Shown here piece after piece: positions 39,029 through 51,700 of a DNA stretch of 64,000 nucleotides. The DNA comes from Ochotona curzoniae. Lineage: Eukaryota; Chordata; Mammalia; Lagomorpha; Ochotonidae. Made by a program: the position numbers and the translations under genes. Where the stretch lies: contig NW_024465655.1 of assembly GCF_017591425.1 (NCBI RefSeq), positions 681,501-745,500 of the forward strand, written 5' to 3'. The notes beneath the pieces were generated by a model that was not told where the DNA came from, did not search any database, and saw nothing but the letters and a program-made list of their open reading frames with translations. How positions within the stretch are numbered: the stretch's first letter is position 1; each line of letters opens with the position of its first letter.

Positions 39029-42000
39029 TTTTTTTTTTTTTAAAGATTTATTTTTATTATTTTTTCATTGGAAAGGCAGATATACAGAGAGGAGAGACAG
39101 AGAGGAAGATCTTCCGTCCGATGATTCACTCCCCAAGTGAGCGCAACGGGCCGATACTATGCCGATCCGAAGCCAGGAGCCTCTTCCGGGTCTCCCACGC
39201 GGGTGCAGGTTCCCAAAGCTTTGGGCCGTCCTCTGCTGCTTTCCCAGGCCACAGGCAGGGAGCTGGAAGGGAAGCGGGGCTGCCGGGATTAGAACCGGCG
39301 CCCATATGGGATCCCGGGCGGCAAGGTGAGGACCTTTAACCACTTGCGCCACCGCGCCGGGCCCATTTTGTTTTGTTTTTAATGAAAGGCAGAATGAAGG
39401 CGAGAGAGAGAAGCAGGGTAGGCGTAAGCACCGCTAGTTTATTACCCCAGATGTCTGCAGCAGGCGGCACAGGGCTGGCCGAGCGAGGAGCATGCAGACA
39501 CGGCAAGTGTGCCGTCAGTGGGCGGGATGCACTAGCACGAGACTGGACAGAACGCAGAATAACCAGGACTCCCACTGCCCTCAAAGTGCAGGCGCAAGCC
39601 AACACGCAACAATCGCACCCCAGTTCTGTCACCTTTTTAATAGCAGAAAATACTTTCTAAATTATTTCAATCACTAAAAAGGGTATTTAGTTTCTTAAAA
39701 TTAAGAACCAAACGGAGCATTCAACATGCATGCTCTGTTGCCAAAACAATATTACTTAAAGAAAGAGAAAGTTTGAAAGATTATTGAAGAAACGCACATG
39801 CTGCTTTAAGAGCACAAGTTATTCACTGCAAAATAAAAAGTAACTTCACTGCTTTTTTTTTAAATGCTTTGGAATCAAATAGAGATCTTAATCATTTTAA
39901 ATCTAGACTTTGTCCTGATAAAGTACTAAAAAAAAAAAAAAACTGGACATTTTAAAATATGTGTCCATATGTATTTAGATATATAGAGCGAGACAAAAAA
40001 AATTATTATGGAGAGGAAAAGACAGAGCGAGAAGTGAGTTCACAGGGAGAAAGACCAAGAGTGAGATGCCCCCCGCCCCCACCTGCTGTCACACTCCTCA
40101 AATGCCTGGTGATGGCCAGCTTGCGGATGCACTGGCCCACGCTGAAGCCAAAAGCCAGCAACTGATTTCAGGGCTCCCATGAGTGGACAGGATACAGGAG
40201 CCCAGCTTCCTAACTGACCATAACAACCTCCTCAGTAGGAGGCTGGAATCAGCAACCAGGGCTGAAATTACTCGGTCACTCCAATACGTAAGGTAAGGCT
40301 AGCTGCCCTGGCCTGCCCTGCACCTTGCAGGTGTCAACACTACAACGTGGACAGGTGTTCTACTACGAAAAGAATATATCACCAAGAAATTGATTCTACT
40401 GTCAAGGCAGTATAGCATTATAAACCAAAAAAATATTTTCCTCCAGATTTTTTTTTTTAAGATTTATTTATTTTTATTGCAAAGTCAGATATATAGAGAG
40501 GAGGAGAGACAGAGAGGAAGATCCTCTGTCCACTGGTTCACTCCCAAATTGGCCACAATGGCTGGAGCTGAGCCAATCTGAAGCCAAGAGCCAGGAACCT
40601 CCTCTGGGTCTACCACGCGGGTGCAGGTTCCCAAGGCTTTGGGCCGTCCTTGACTGTTTTCCCAGCCACAAGTAGGGAGCTGGATGGGAAACGGGACCGT
40701 CAGGATTAGAACCGGCACCCATAAGGAATCCCAGCTGGTGCACGGTGAAGACCCTAGCTACTAGGCTACCGTGCCAGGCCCTAATATAGCATTTTGTATA
40801 TGGCTGAACATTTGTATATGACTGAACATTTCTTAATAAATAACTTCAACAGTTCAGGAAAAAATTATTTTAACTTGCAAAACACAGAACAACAAATCTG
40901 AAACAAAACTAGATACATTATATATTCACTGAGTGGAGTAAGTGTCAGATAACTACATTTCAAATCAAATCTGAGTGATCACTTGAGATTTCACTAAAAC
41001 TCACCACACACAGGGACCTAAACTCACCACACACAGGGACCTAAACTCACCACACACAGGGACTTCTCGTTAGCTTTATCATTTTTTAATACTGCTGTTT
41101 CTTGCTGAATCGCACTTCTGGCTTCACCTTTTTGGATCTCTCTTTGTGCAGCCTTTCTTAAATTTGGTCTGGGTCTCTGAAGTCGGCCCCTTATTGGTTG
41201 AACAGTTTGGGTAACACTTTCCTTTGTTTCTTGCTGAATAGCATTTTTACTCTGGATTCTAAACAGGTAGACAGAGAGAAGTCATTTGACTACAGAAAGT
41301 TGAGAACCGCAATGAAAATAAAATTTGCATCTTCTGTAATAAACTTTCCACGAACATATATCTTAGTTCATTAAGAAATGTTTAACTCTCAGGAGGTAAC
41401 GGTAACAGATCTCACACTCAGTGTAGACTAAAGCTACAGGGGCAGGAAGTAGAATGTGGATCGCCAGCGAAGCAAAGTAAAGAATGCAAAACCTAACGCT
41501 CAGTGGCTAGAGGCTCGGCTACAAGGATGGAGACAGCTGTAGAGACGGATGGCGGTTAACAACTGCACAACAATGGAAGTATACGTAAAGCCACTGGCCT
41601 AAACATTCCAAAATGTGTGAAATAGTAAATATCACGTGATGTTTATTTAAACATTCTTTCAAATAAATACAGAACTTAATTATATGCTTTTGTAAATGAA
41701 GTGCCTTGCATAAAACATAACACAGCCAATAATGAGATAAGATAGCAAGCATTAAAAGATTTCAAACTCATAAAAATAAATCTTAAGAAAAAGATCTGAA
41801 ACTCAGTTTGGTTTTTCATGCCTAACACATCAAGAAAAACAAAGCAAGTATTACATTCACTCTTAAAATACATCGATACTTTTTAATGAAATGAAGAACT
41901 ATGACACAGAAGTATCTTGGTGACTTAGATATTCGAAGAAGCATCACTGCTTACCCACTGGAAGTGATGGCATCATGTGGCTGGATTTCTGCTGACTGAG

Positions 42001-45000
42001 CGCTCTCTGCAGGCTCGGAGGAGGCTGGAGGCGCCAGGCCCTTTGCAGGCTCTGACCAGGGCAGCCTTGCACTGGCATCCTTTTCTTTTGATGTCATGAG
42101 GGAAGCCACAGCCTAGAAGGCAGGAGAAAAATATCCATCCAGCGTTGGTAAAAAGAAAAAGGAAATAAAAACTTTCATGTGCTATTAGAATAAACTGATC
42201 TAGACTTTGCAGAGGGCACCATGGTAGTGGTAGCTACCAGAATACTACATTACTAGTGTTTTTCTTTCTACAAATGTGCTTTCTCAGGATCCTCCAGCAC
42301 AGGAGACTCCGCAGTCCAGCTGCTGTGGATGCGAGCATCCCAGAGTGGGTCCACACAGCTCCCAGTACAACTGGGGCTCAGACACAGCTCCTGCACAGGC
42401 CTGCTCCTGCACAGAATCACGGGCAGGGTCCAGCGGGAGCTCCTGGCTGCAGCCCAACTACGATGGGCATCAGGAAGTAAACCAGCAGATGAAAAACCAC
42501 TCTCTTCCTCTCCATTACTCTCTCAAGTTAATACAGAGAATCTTTATTGCAACACACATGCACACACTAAACACCTATGCAGAAATGTAAAGACAAAGAT
42601 GCTTATTGTGGCAATTTAAAAGATTCCCCCAAAAGGGGAGAAAAAAAACCAAGAAAATTGGAGAAAAGACAAATCAGTAGAAGACAGATAACTTCAGTTG
42701 TTCACAATGCATTACTATCCAGCCTTTAAATAAACTTCATACTAATCCAAAGATGTTCACAATTTTGTTCTAAATGGAAATCCACGACAAAAGACAATGC
42801 CATTTTTGTAAAATTAGAAAAATATTCGTACTGTTTTATCATCTGTAAATGTACACGTGGAAAAGTATGGGTGCATATATCCCAAACTGGTATCATTATC
42901 CTGGACTCGCAACTTTAAGAACATGTACTTTTCTAAATTGACATTTTTATAATCAGAAAAATAAATAATTTATATTTCATAAATTTATCTGTTATAAGCA
43001 TTGGTACAGAGTAAAGGATACAGTTATTTCCAGACACAAAATGAGAACTGCAATTCTAAAAAGTACTTTTTAGGTAAAAGATACTCATAAATTGAGCAAT
43101 TACATTTCACTTCTGCTATGGTCCAAATTAATGAGGTATATCTCTACTTAACTCATATGTGTCTTCCAACTTTTCCTCTCTCATTTGTAACAGAATAAAA
43201 TAAAGAAGGACTGTTATTGTCTCTCTTTGTTTTAACCACAGAGGCTCATACTACCAAGATCATATTGTTATGTTCACACAAGCCAGGCCTTGAACCGGAG
43301 CCAAGACCTTACCCCGACACACCAAGACTCTGACACAAACAGTGAGGGACAAAGGGGCATTTGACGCACCGGAATAGCACTGCACAAGATAAAAATTATT
43401 TGGTTCAATGTAATCCAGGCAGTTTTGGTGGGCTGATCACACACGCACACACACAAAGTGCCCATCTTACACAGCACTCACGTGTTGGCAAGGGGGGCTG
43501 CGAGCTTGCTGACCGTCCCGCGGTGCCGCACCGGCCTCCGCTGTGCCAGTCTCGGATCCCTCCCCAGGTACACACTTGGCTGCCTCCGCAGCCTCTCTCT
43601 TTAACACTGCTCTCGCGAGGTTTGGTTTGGGCCTCTTGAATCGACTTCTCACAAAGGATGCCGGTTTAACTTCGAGTGGCTTCTGCTCTTGAGGAAGAGA
43701 GATGCTTTTGGAACAAGGATTACCAAACGTTAGAATGAACTGCAGGGCGCTGGGAGGAGCATCTTGGACAATCTTAGAGAAACGACAGTCAACGTTTGCT
43801 TCTACAGAAAAACAAACAAAACTATCTGGTATATTCTAAAGAAACATGAGTTACAACCCAGTCACAAGCCTTGGAATCACACTTTGGGCCAAGGAAAATG
43901 GTAGTCTGTCAAATTTGTACTGACTTGGGAGCAGGTGTTAAACCCAGTTCTGATGTGCGGGTAATTCTTACCACCCCGTCAGGCTGACCCCACTTCTCTC
44001 CTCCAGTGATCAAGATGATGGACACTCCCCTGTACAGGCTCTGCTTTGAAAGCTCACTTAGCTTGACACAATCCACAAGCACAACTGTGCAAGCTCTTCC
44101 TTGACAAGCACACAGAGGCACACACACACCTTAAGGTGGCATCTGAAAATTGCTTCACAGCATCTGGAGGGTGCAGCTCCCGCTTGTCTTTTTCAGTAAC
44201 GTCGGCAGAAATCTGTGAGCGGGTCTCCAAGTCAGGGAAGTGACTCGATCCTTCCTTCCCGGAACTTCTGTTTTCTTCCGCAGCCATTGAGCACATCTCC
44301 GACAGTCCTTCACTGCCAGCGCTCTAGCACGGTTACCGGAAATTACACATCAGCACACAGACAGATACAGGTCTCAGAGCATGCCAGACAACAGACTCCA
44401 AACAAAAGATGACTAGACACTAAATACTCTCCTTTGAAGCTTGAAGAGCTTGTTTTTTCATTTTTTAATAAAATAAAACTTACTACAAGTTAAATCTAGA
44501 ATGCAGGAAAATCTTCCTTTGATAGATTCATCACCATTTTCCAAACCACAAATGCCATTATCTATGAAAACACTTAAAGGAAAAAAGTTCAAGAACATTC
44601 TAATGGCATGAATTTCAAGAAAAAAGACCTATTTTTTTTTTCATTGAAAAGGCAAATATACAGAGAGGAGGAGAGACAGAGAGAAAGATCTCCTGTCCAA
44701 TGATTCACTCCCCAAGTGACTGGACGGCCAGAGCTGTGCCAATCCAAAGCCAGGAGCCAGGAACCTCTTCCGGGTCTCCCCACGTGGTGCAGGGTCCGGC
44801 TTTGGGCCGTCCTCGACTGCTTTCCCAGGTCACAAGCAGGGAGCTGGATAGGAAGCGGGACTGCTGGGATTAGAACCAGCAACCACATGGGATCCTGGCG
44901 TATTCAAGGCAAGAAGATTAGCTGCTATACCATGCCAGGCCCGAAACTAGCAACTTTTAACAAAAATTTATTTGAATAGCAAAGTGGCACCGAGGCGATG

Positions 45001-48000
45001 TGACAGCCCGAGTCAGTCAGGGCCAGGGTTCAATAACAAAGTGAACAAGCGCTGCATGGGACCTATCAGGCTGCTGCGTCCCATCCCAAAGTGCCAGGAT
45101 TCAACACCCAGCTCCGGCTCCCAACAGCAGCCTCCTGCGATGCGGACTGAGGGAGGCGGTGGGAGTGGCTCCAGGCACTGCATGCCTGTCCCACACATGG
45201 GAGACCTAGGGTGAGTTCCTAGCTCCCACATTCATACATGGCCTGGCAATGCCACTTGAGAAATGAAACACTGGACAAGAGTTCGTTCTTTCTCTTGCCT
45301 TTCACAAGGATTTTATTTTTAAAGATTTATTTCTTTTTACTGGAAAGTCAGATTTACAGAAAGAAGGAGAGAAGGAAAAGATCTTCCACTACTGGTTCAC
45401 TCCCAAGTGGCTGTAACAGCTGAAGCTGAGTAAATCCGAACCGAGGAGCCAGGAGCTTCTTCCAGGTCTCCCATGTGGGTCCTGGGTCCAAAGGCTTTGA
45501 GTCATCGACTGCCTTCCCAGGCCACAGGCAGGGGGCTGGATGGAAGTGGAGCAGCTGAGACACAAACCAACGCTCATATGGGATCCTGGCACATGTAAGG
45601 CAAGAACTTCAGTGGCTAAGCTACCACACTGGTCCCTCAACTGAATCTTTTAAAATATTAATTTTTTTTAAGTTAAAAAAAAAGTGAAGTAGAATAGGGA
45701 AAAAGATAAAGCAAAAGCAGATACTGATATGACCAAAAGCATAATTAACATGATTGCAGCTAATGGTGTAATTCAGTTCAATTTCCAGCATTCAGTTCAA
45801 ATTCTTCCATCTTTTTTTAATGGAGAAATGATTTTATTAAACTACACTGCGGCCTTCATCCATGCTTTTTAGGATGATGCGTCCTCCAGCTTTTTAGCTA
45901 AAAAAGTTAACTTCAAAATGACACTAAGAGTAACTTGAGGGGAGAGAAGGACCTGGAGTTGTGGTGAAGCATGTTGTCAGATTGCTGGTCCCAGTCAAGC
46001 TGCTCTGCTTAAAAGTCAGAGTCCTGCCAATGAGCCAAGGAAGGCAGCAGCAGATGAGGCCCTGCCACCCACAGGAGAGACCACGACGGGGCGACTGCCT
46101 CCCGGCTGTGACTGTACCCAGCCTTGGTTGTTGCAGAAATGAAGGAAGTGAAAAAAAAAAAAAAAATAGGGCCCAGCACGGCAGCTTAGCAAAGTTCTTA
46201 CCTAGCACATGCCAGGATAACTTATGAGCGCTGGTTGTGTTCCGGCTGCTCCACTTTGCTTCCAGCTCCCTGCCTGTGGCCCGGGAAAGCAGTCGAGGTC
46301 GGCCCAAAGCTTTGGGAACCTGCACCCGCGTGGGAGACTCGGAAGAAGCTCCTCGTTTCAGAATGGCTCAGCTCTGGCCATTGTGGCCACTTGGGGAGTG
46401 AGGCAGTGGACAGAGGATCTCTGTCTCTCTTCCTCTCTGTGTATCTGACTTTCTAAAAAAAATCCTTAAAAACAAAGTCTTGGGCCCAGCGCGGTGGCGC
46501 AGTGGTTAAGGTCCTCGCCTTGCACGCCCGGGATCCCATATGGGCTCCGGTTCTATCCCGGCAGCCCCGCTTCCCATCCAGCTCCCTGCCTGTGGCCCGG
46601 GAAAGCAGTCGAGGACGGCCCAAGGCTTTGGGACCCTGCACCCGTGTGGGAGACCCGGAAGATTCTCCTGGCTTCGGATCGGCACAGCATCAGCCGTTGT
46701 GGTCACTTGGGGAGTGAATCATCGGACGGAAGATCTTCCTCTCTGTCTCTCCTCTCTGTATATCTGCCTTTCCAATTAAAAATAATAATAAAAATAAATC
46801 TTCAAAAAAAAAAAGTCTTTCTTCATTTCTCTAACTCTCCCTCAATGCTCTGTCTTTCAAATTAACAGATTTTTTTACAGGTTGGTGGTGCTGTCTCATA
46901 GTGATGAGAGCGCCACTTGGGATGCTGACGTGACGTATCAGAGCAATGGCTCTGCTTCCCACTGCAGCTTCCTGCACACGCACACTCAGGAGACATATTT
47001 CAAGCGCCTGGGCCCTGCTCCCGTGTGCAGACATCTGAGACCAGAACCAACGCACGGAACGTCTCTCCTTGTCTTTCATACAAACAGAAATGAGTAATAA
47101 ATTTAAAAAAATTCTTAATTGCTTTTCCATAATTAAAAAGTTTCATAAGATTTAAAAAAAAAAAAAAGAGTACAGTTTCTGCACAATCCTAAGACAGAAA
47201 TTTAAGGCTCGGAAGAAAGAGGGGAGCAGAAGGCATGCTGAACGCACTGGTGAGACTCCTGGCATGATTTTACAGGCTTTCTTTGTAGACTCCCGAGAGC
47301 TATGTCGAGGACAGGACATACCTCTGGCCCTGGGGGAGGCACGGTGGCTCTCCGGTCGGCACTGCTGCTCCGTAGAGAATCCAACTCAGCTTCTCCTGCG
47401 GGGCTCGTCTCCTCGGGCTTCTCCTCCCCAGCTCCCTCAGGAACAACCATGTCCTCGGAGGGTCTCTCCTCCAAGGGCCCTGCTCCTCCAGTCCGCTCCC
47501 ACGTCGCCCCTGCGTGCTGGGCAGCAGTTAGCCCTCCTGGTACCTCTTCTGATAGGGGAATGTCTTTTTTCCCATTTTCTTCCAAATGAAACTCCATTTC
47601 CTCACTGGCCTCCAGCAGTACATTTTCCCGTTGGGAAACTTCTCCAACTCCTTCTGGATCTGTTTCCATGTCACCTGTAGCTGTGATCCCCTCAGGGGCC
47701 TTGGTCTGTGTGGACAACTCTGTTCCTTCCAGAACTTCCTCTGTTTCCTCCATGGCGTCAGTCATCTCTGGTAACATCTCACTCGGGGGCCCTTCTCTTT
47801 CAATGCGTTTCAAATCTGCCTCCGTGTCAACTGTCACTGTGAGCTCCTCTGGGGTGTCTTCCTGTGGGGGTCCGTCTCCCGTGTGGGCATCCCGCACAGC
47901 CGTGCCTGCGCCCTCGGACACCTCCTCCCTGAGCGAAGTCTCTCCTGCAGTCATTTCTGAGTGCACTTCCATCTCTACAATGACGTCATCCACTTCTGGC

Positions 48001-48681
48001 ATTTTCTCCCTTGGAGAGATGATGCTTCCTCCAGCTTCTCCTGTATGTGACTCCAGTCCCTTCGCAGCAGAGACCTCCACCAGTACCTCCCCGCTTGGCA
48101 AGCTGTCTGGTCTCACAGTTTCTCTCAAAGATGCTGTCATGTCCTCAGAGACAAGAATCTCCTCGGGGACCACTTTGTTTGAACAAATTCCTCTTCTTGC
48201 AGCTCCTCTCACTATATTTGGCTTGGCTTTCTGAAATCTAGTCCTTTGACTGGGAACTTGTTTGAGTATATCGGTTTCATTATTCTCTTGAACGCTGTTT
48301 CAAAAGAAGATACATAAATTTAAAAAATGGTCAATTGAAGACATGCTGATGGAGTAGTTACTACAGAAATATCAGAAGCACTCAAGTTAAAAAAAAGATG
48401 GGCCTGACACAATGATTCGATTAGCTAATTCCCCCCCTTGTAAGCGCCGAGATGCCATATGGGTGCCGGTTAATGCCACGTCGTCCCGGTTGCAGCCCAA
48501 CTCCCCGCTTACAGCCTGGGATAACAGTGGAGAACGGTGACAGTGACTGAGCCCCATACCCACGTGGGGGACCCGGAAGAGCGTCTAGCTTCACACAGGC
48601 TCAGCTTCACCAGATGGGGGAGTGACCCAGCAAATGGGAGACCTCTCTCTGTCTCCCCTTTTCTAACTTTCAAATAAATTT

Positions 48682-48715
<34 letters not shown>

Positions 48716-51700
48716 TTACAACAACCACCACCCAAACCAAAACAACAAAATCCAGTACTAAAACTTCGTATAACATTTTTAAACAGCTACAATCAGCACC
48801 CTGGCATTACCTTGGAGAGGCACTGCCAGCCTTGGGCTCATCTGACGGTATCTCCCCAGAACCGTCTTTCCTCTCAGGCCCGGATGTGACGTCTCCACAC
48901 TCCACACTCTCACGTGACTGATCTTCCACTTGTTGAGAAATCTTGAGAACAAACACAATAATTTTTCAGCTTCGCAATAAAACATAACTTAAAAGAATTC
49001 AATGAAAACTGTTCGATTTAAAATGAGGAAATGGCCAAAACTTTAAAATTGTGCAGCAAATTCGAAAGCCACATTACAGCCCCCAGCTCCGACGCTCTCT
49101 GAAAGCCCCTGTCCCTCTCTTCCCAATCAGGACTGAGTCAGCCTCCTCTGTCACATGGAGGGCAGCCTCCCCATGGAGCCCAACATCCTGAACCTCGACT
49201 GGGAACTATCCGATGGGAACTATCCTACAAAATACCACACCTGACTGAGAAATCGAAATCAGGCCAACACTCGCCCTTTTCTCAAACACTATGTCAATAA
49301 CCTTTGTACCAGGAATCATATTTCAGGGGGGAAAATTTTAGTATTTTATTTTGTTAAAGCCCAGGTTAAAATTCACATATTCAGTAATCTTTTTAAATGG
49401 AAACTGTGGGCCCAGCATGGTAGCCTAGTGACTAAAGTACTCATCTTAAACTTGCACTGGGATCCCATATGGACGCCAGTTCTAATCAGGGCAGCTCCAC
49501 TTCACATCCAGCTCCCTGCTTGTGTCCTGGGAAAGCAGTCTAGCACGGCCCAAAGCCTTGGGACCCTGCACCCGTGTGGGAGACCTAGAGGAGGATCCGG
49601 GCTCCTGGCTTCGGACTGGCGTAGCACTGACTGTTGCGTTCACATTGGACAGAATGTCTCTTCTGTCTCTTCTGTCTATGTACCTAACTTTACAATAAAA
49701 ATAAATAAATCTTTTTTAAAAAAACAAAAAAGTAATCTTTTCAAATGGAAACTGTAACTAAAGTGTGCAATGAGAGGTAAAAGAAAACGTGAGGTCAGGT
49801 TGAGCAGATCATCCATTAGACTCTAAACTGTGCTAACTGGCAAAACTCGTACCTATGGCACTTGGACTACAAACTTACTGAATGATGCACATGAAACAGC
49901 AGCAACCTTGTTCTAAAACGGCTTCGCTTAAGGTTTAGGACCTCCAGCAGCTGCGGTAGAATAGGGAACTTACGCCACCATCAACACAGGGTGCAGCCTG
50001 AGTCTCTTCTGCAGCAGCTCCAAGATTTTCTTGTGATATCTGAGGCTTCCGTTCAGGCACGTTAGCAACATTCGGCTTTGGTCTTTGCAGGCGGCCCCGC
50101 GTGAGTCGTGCAGGTTTCAAGGCTTTGGGTGCACTGGCTTCCTGAAGACAAGCTTTCTCATCCAGCCTAAAACAACCACAAAAGAACGAAGTCAACGTTT
50201 ATTCTGCAGTTACAAACTTCTCTTTTATGGAAAACACTGGGACATAAAGTCAGTTAAAAAACGTCCTCAAGAATACCTGCGAACACTCCTATCTGTATTT
50301 TCGGGGGCAGACATAATACAGAAAGACTGACTAAGCAAAATATTTTAAAATCAATTCTTCTTTACAAAATTGGTAAACCTTATGTGATGAGCTCACGGTA
50401 TTAACTCCTCACCAGGACTGCTGGACAACTCGTAACTCCAGGGCTTAGCACCAACTGCAGGCTGAATACAATACCTACTGAGCAGATTCACATGGAACAA
50501 GGCTTTCCCACACCTCCACTTCAGTGTAAATTTTCCCACTTAGGGACAGGTGCCATGGTCCCACAGAGTCACGCTCCACACTGTGGCAGCAGCATCCCAT
50601 ACTGGTAACTGAGTCCCCGCTGCTCCGCTTCTGTTCCAACTCCCTGCTATCGGGAAAAGCAGTGAAGGTGGCCCAAGGTCTTAGACTCCTGAACCACATG
50701 GGAGACCCAAAGGAGGCTCCTGGCTTTGAATTGGCTCAGCTTTAGCTGCAGCCATTTGGGGAGTAAACCAGTGGATGTCTTTTTCTGTCTCCCCTTCTCT
50801 GTGTAACTCTGCCTTTAAAATAAAAGAAAATTTTTAATCAGTCACAGAGAATTCTTTTTTGCAAAGTGACCAGGTGAACGTGAACATGGAAAGACAGAAA
50901 GGAAAAGCACCTCTGGAAGAGGGCTAGGAGGCAAGACACCTCATTACAGAGGGAGAAAAAATGTAAAAACCACTGAGAGAAATTATCTAATTGCTAACTC
51001 AATGAACTCATCATTTATAACTACAACGATAAGGACAGAATGAAATATAAAATTGTTTCAACAGGGCCCAGCATTACAGCCTAGTGACTAAAGTCCTCGC
51101 CTTTAACATACCAGGATTCCATATGGGCACCAGTTCTAATTCCGGCAGCCCCGCTTCCCATCCAGCTCCCTGCTTGTGGCCTGGGAAAGTAGTTGAGGAC
51201 GGCCCAGAGTCTTGGGACCCTGCACCCATGTGGGAGACCTGGAGGAAGCTCCTGGCTCCTGCCTCCTGGCTTTGGATTGGCTCAGCTCCAGCCATTGCGG
51301 CTACTTTGGGAGTGAAGATTCGGACAGAAGATATTCCTGTCTCTCCTCCTCTCTGTATATCTGACTTTCCAATAAAAATAAGTAAATCTTTAAAAAAAAA
51401 AAAATGTTTCAACATTCTACACTTGAAAATGGATCAAAGCACATTATCAGCCGAAAACACAACCCAGGCCCCACTATGCAGCCAATAGGTTGGACAGACA
51501 AGGCTGAGGCTCCCACTGGCGCTCAGCGCATGCATACATACCGAGAGGCAGGCTCGGCCGGCAGGCTCTCGCTCTCAGGGCGCTCCATCCCATCCCCGTC
51601 ACACATCGGCATTGTGGCCTTTTCCACGTGACTCTGTGAATTTAATTTTTATACTTTACTAACCATAAAAATTGCTTAGACTTTAAAACGAACAAATGAA

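Noticed and set aside
43705..43801. A 97-bp 5' extension of exon w12 using a better-looking acceptor at 43803-43802
   Set aside because: The extension is open in the w12 frame, but the phase from w11 makes it read into a stop after four codons. The shorter exon reproduces the conserved SLPQEQ join.
47202..47321. Continuation of the w10 open frame for about 40 codons past 47322
   Set aside because: A strong GAG|GTATGT donor sits at 47322, and the next exon (w11) joins there in phase with conserved sequence.
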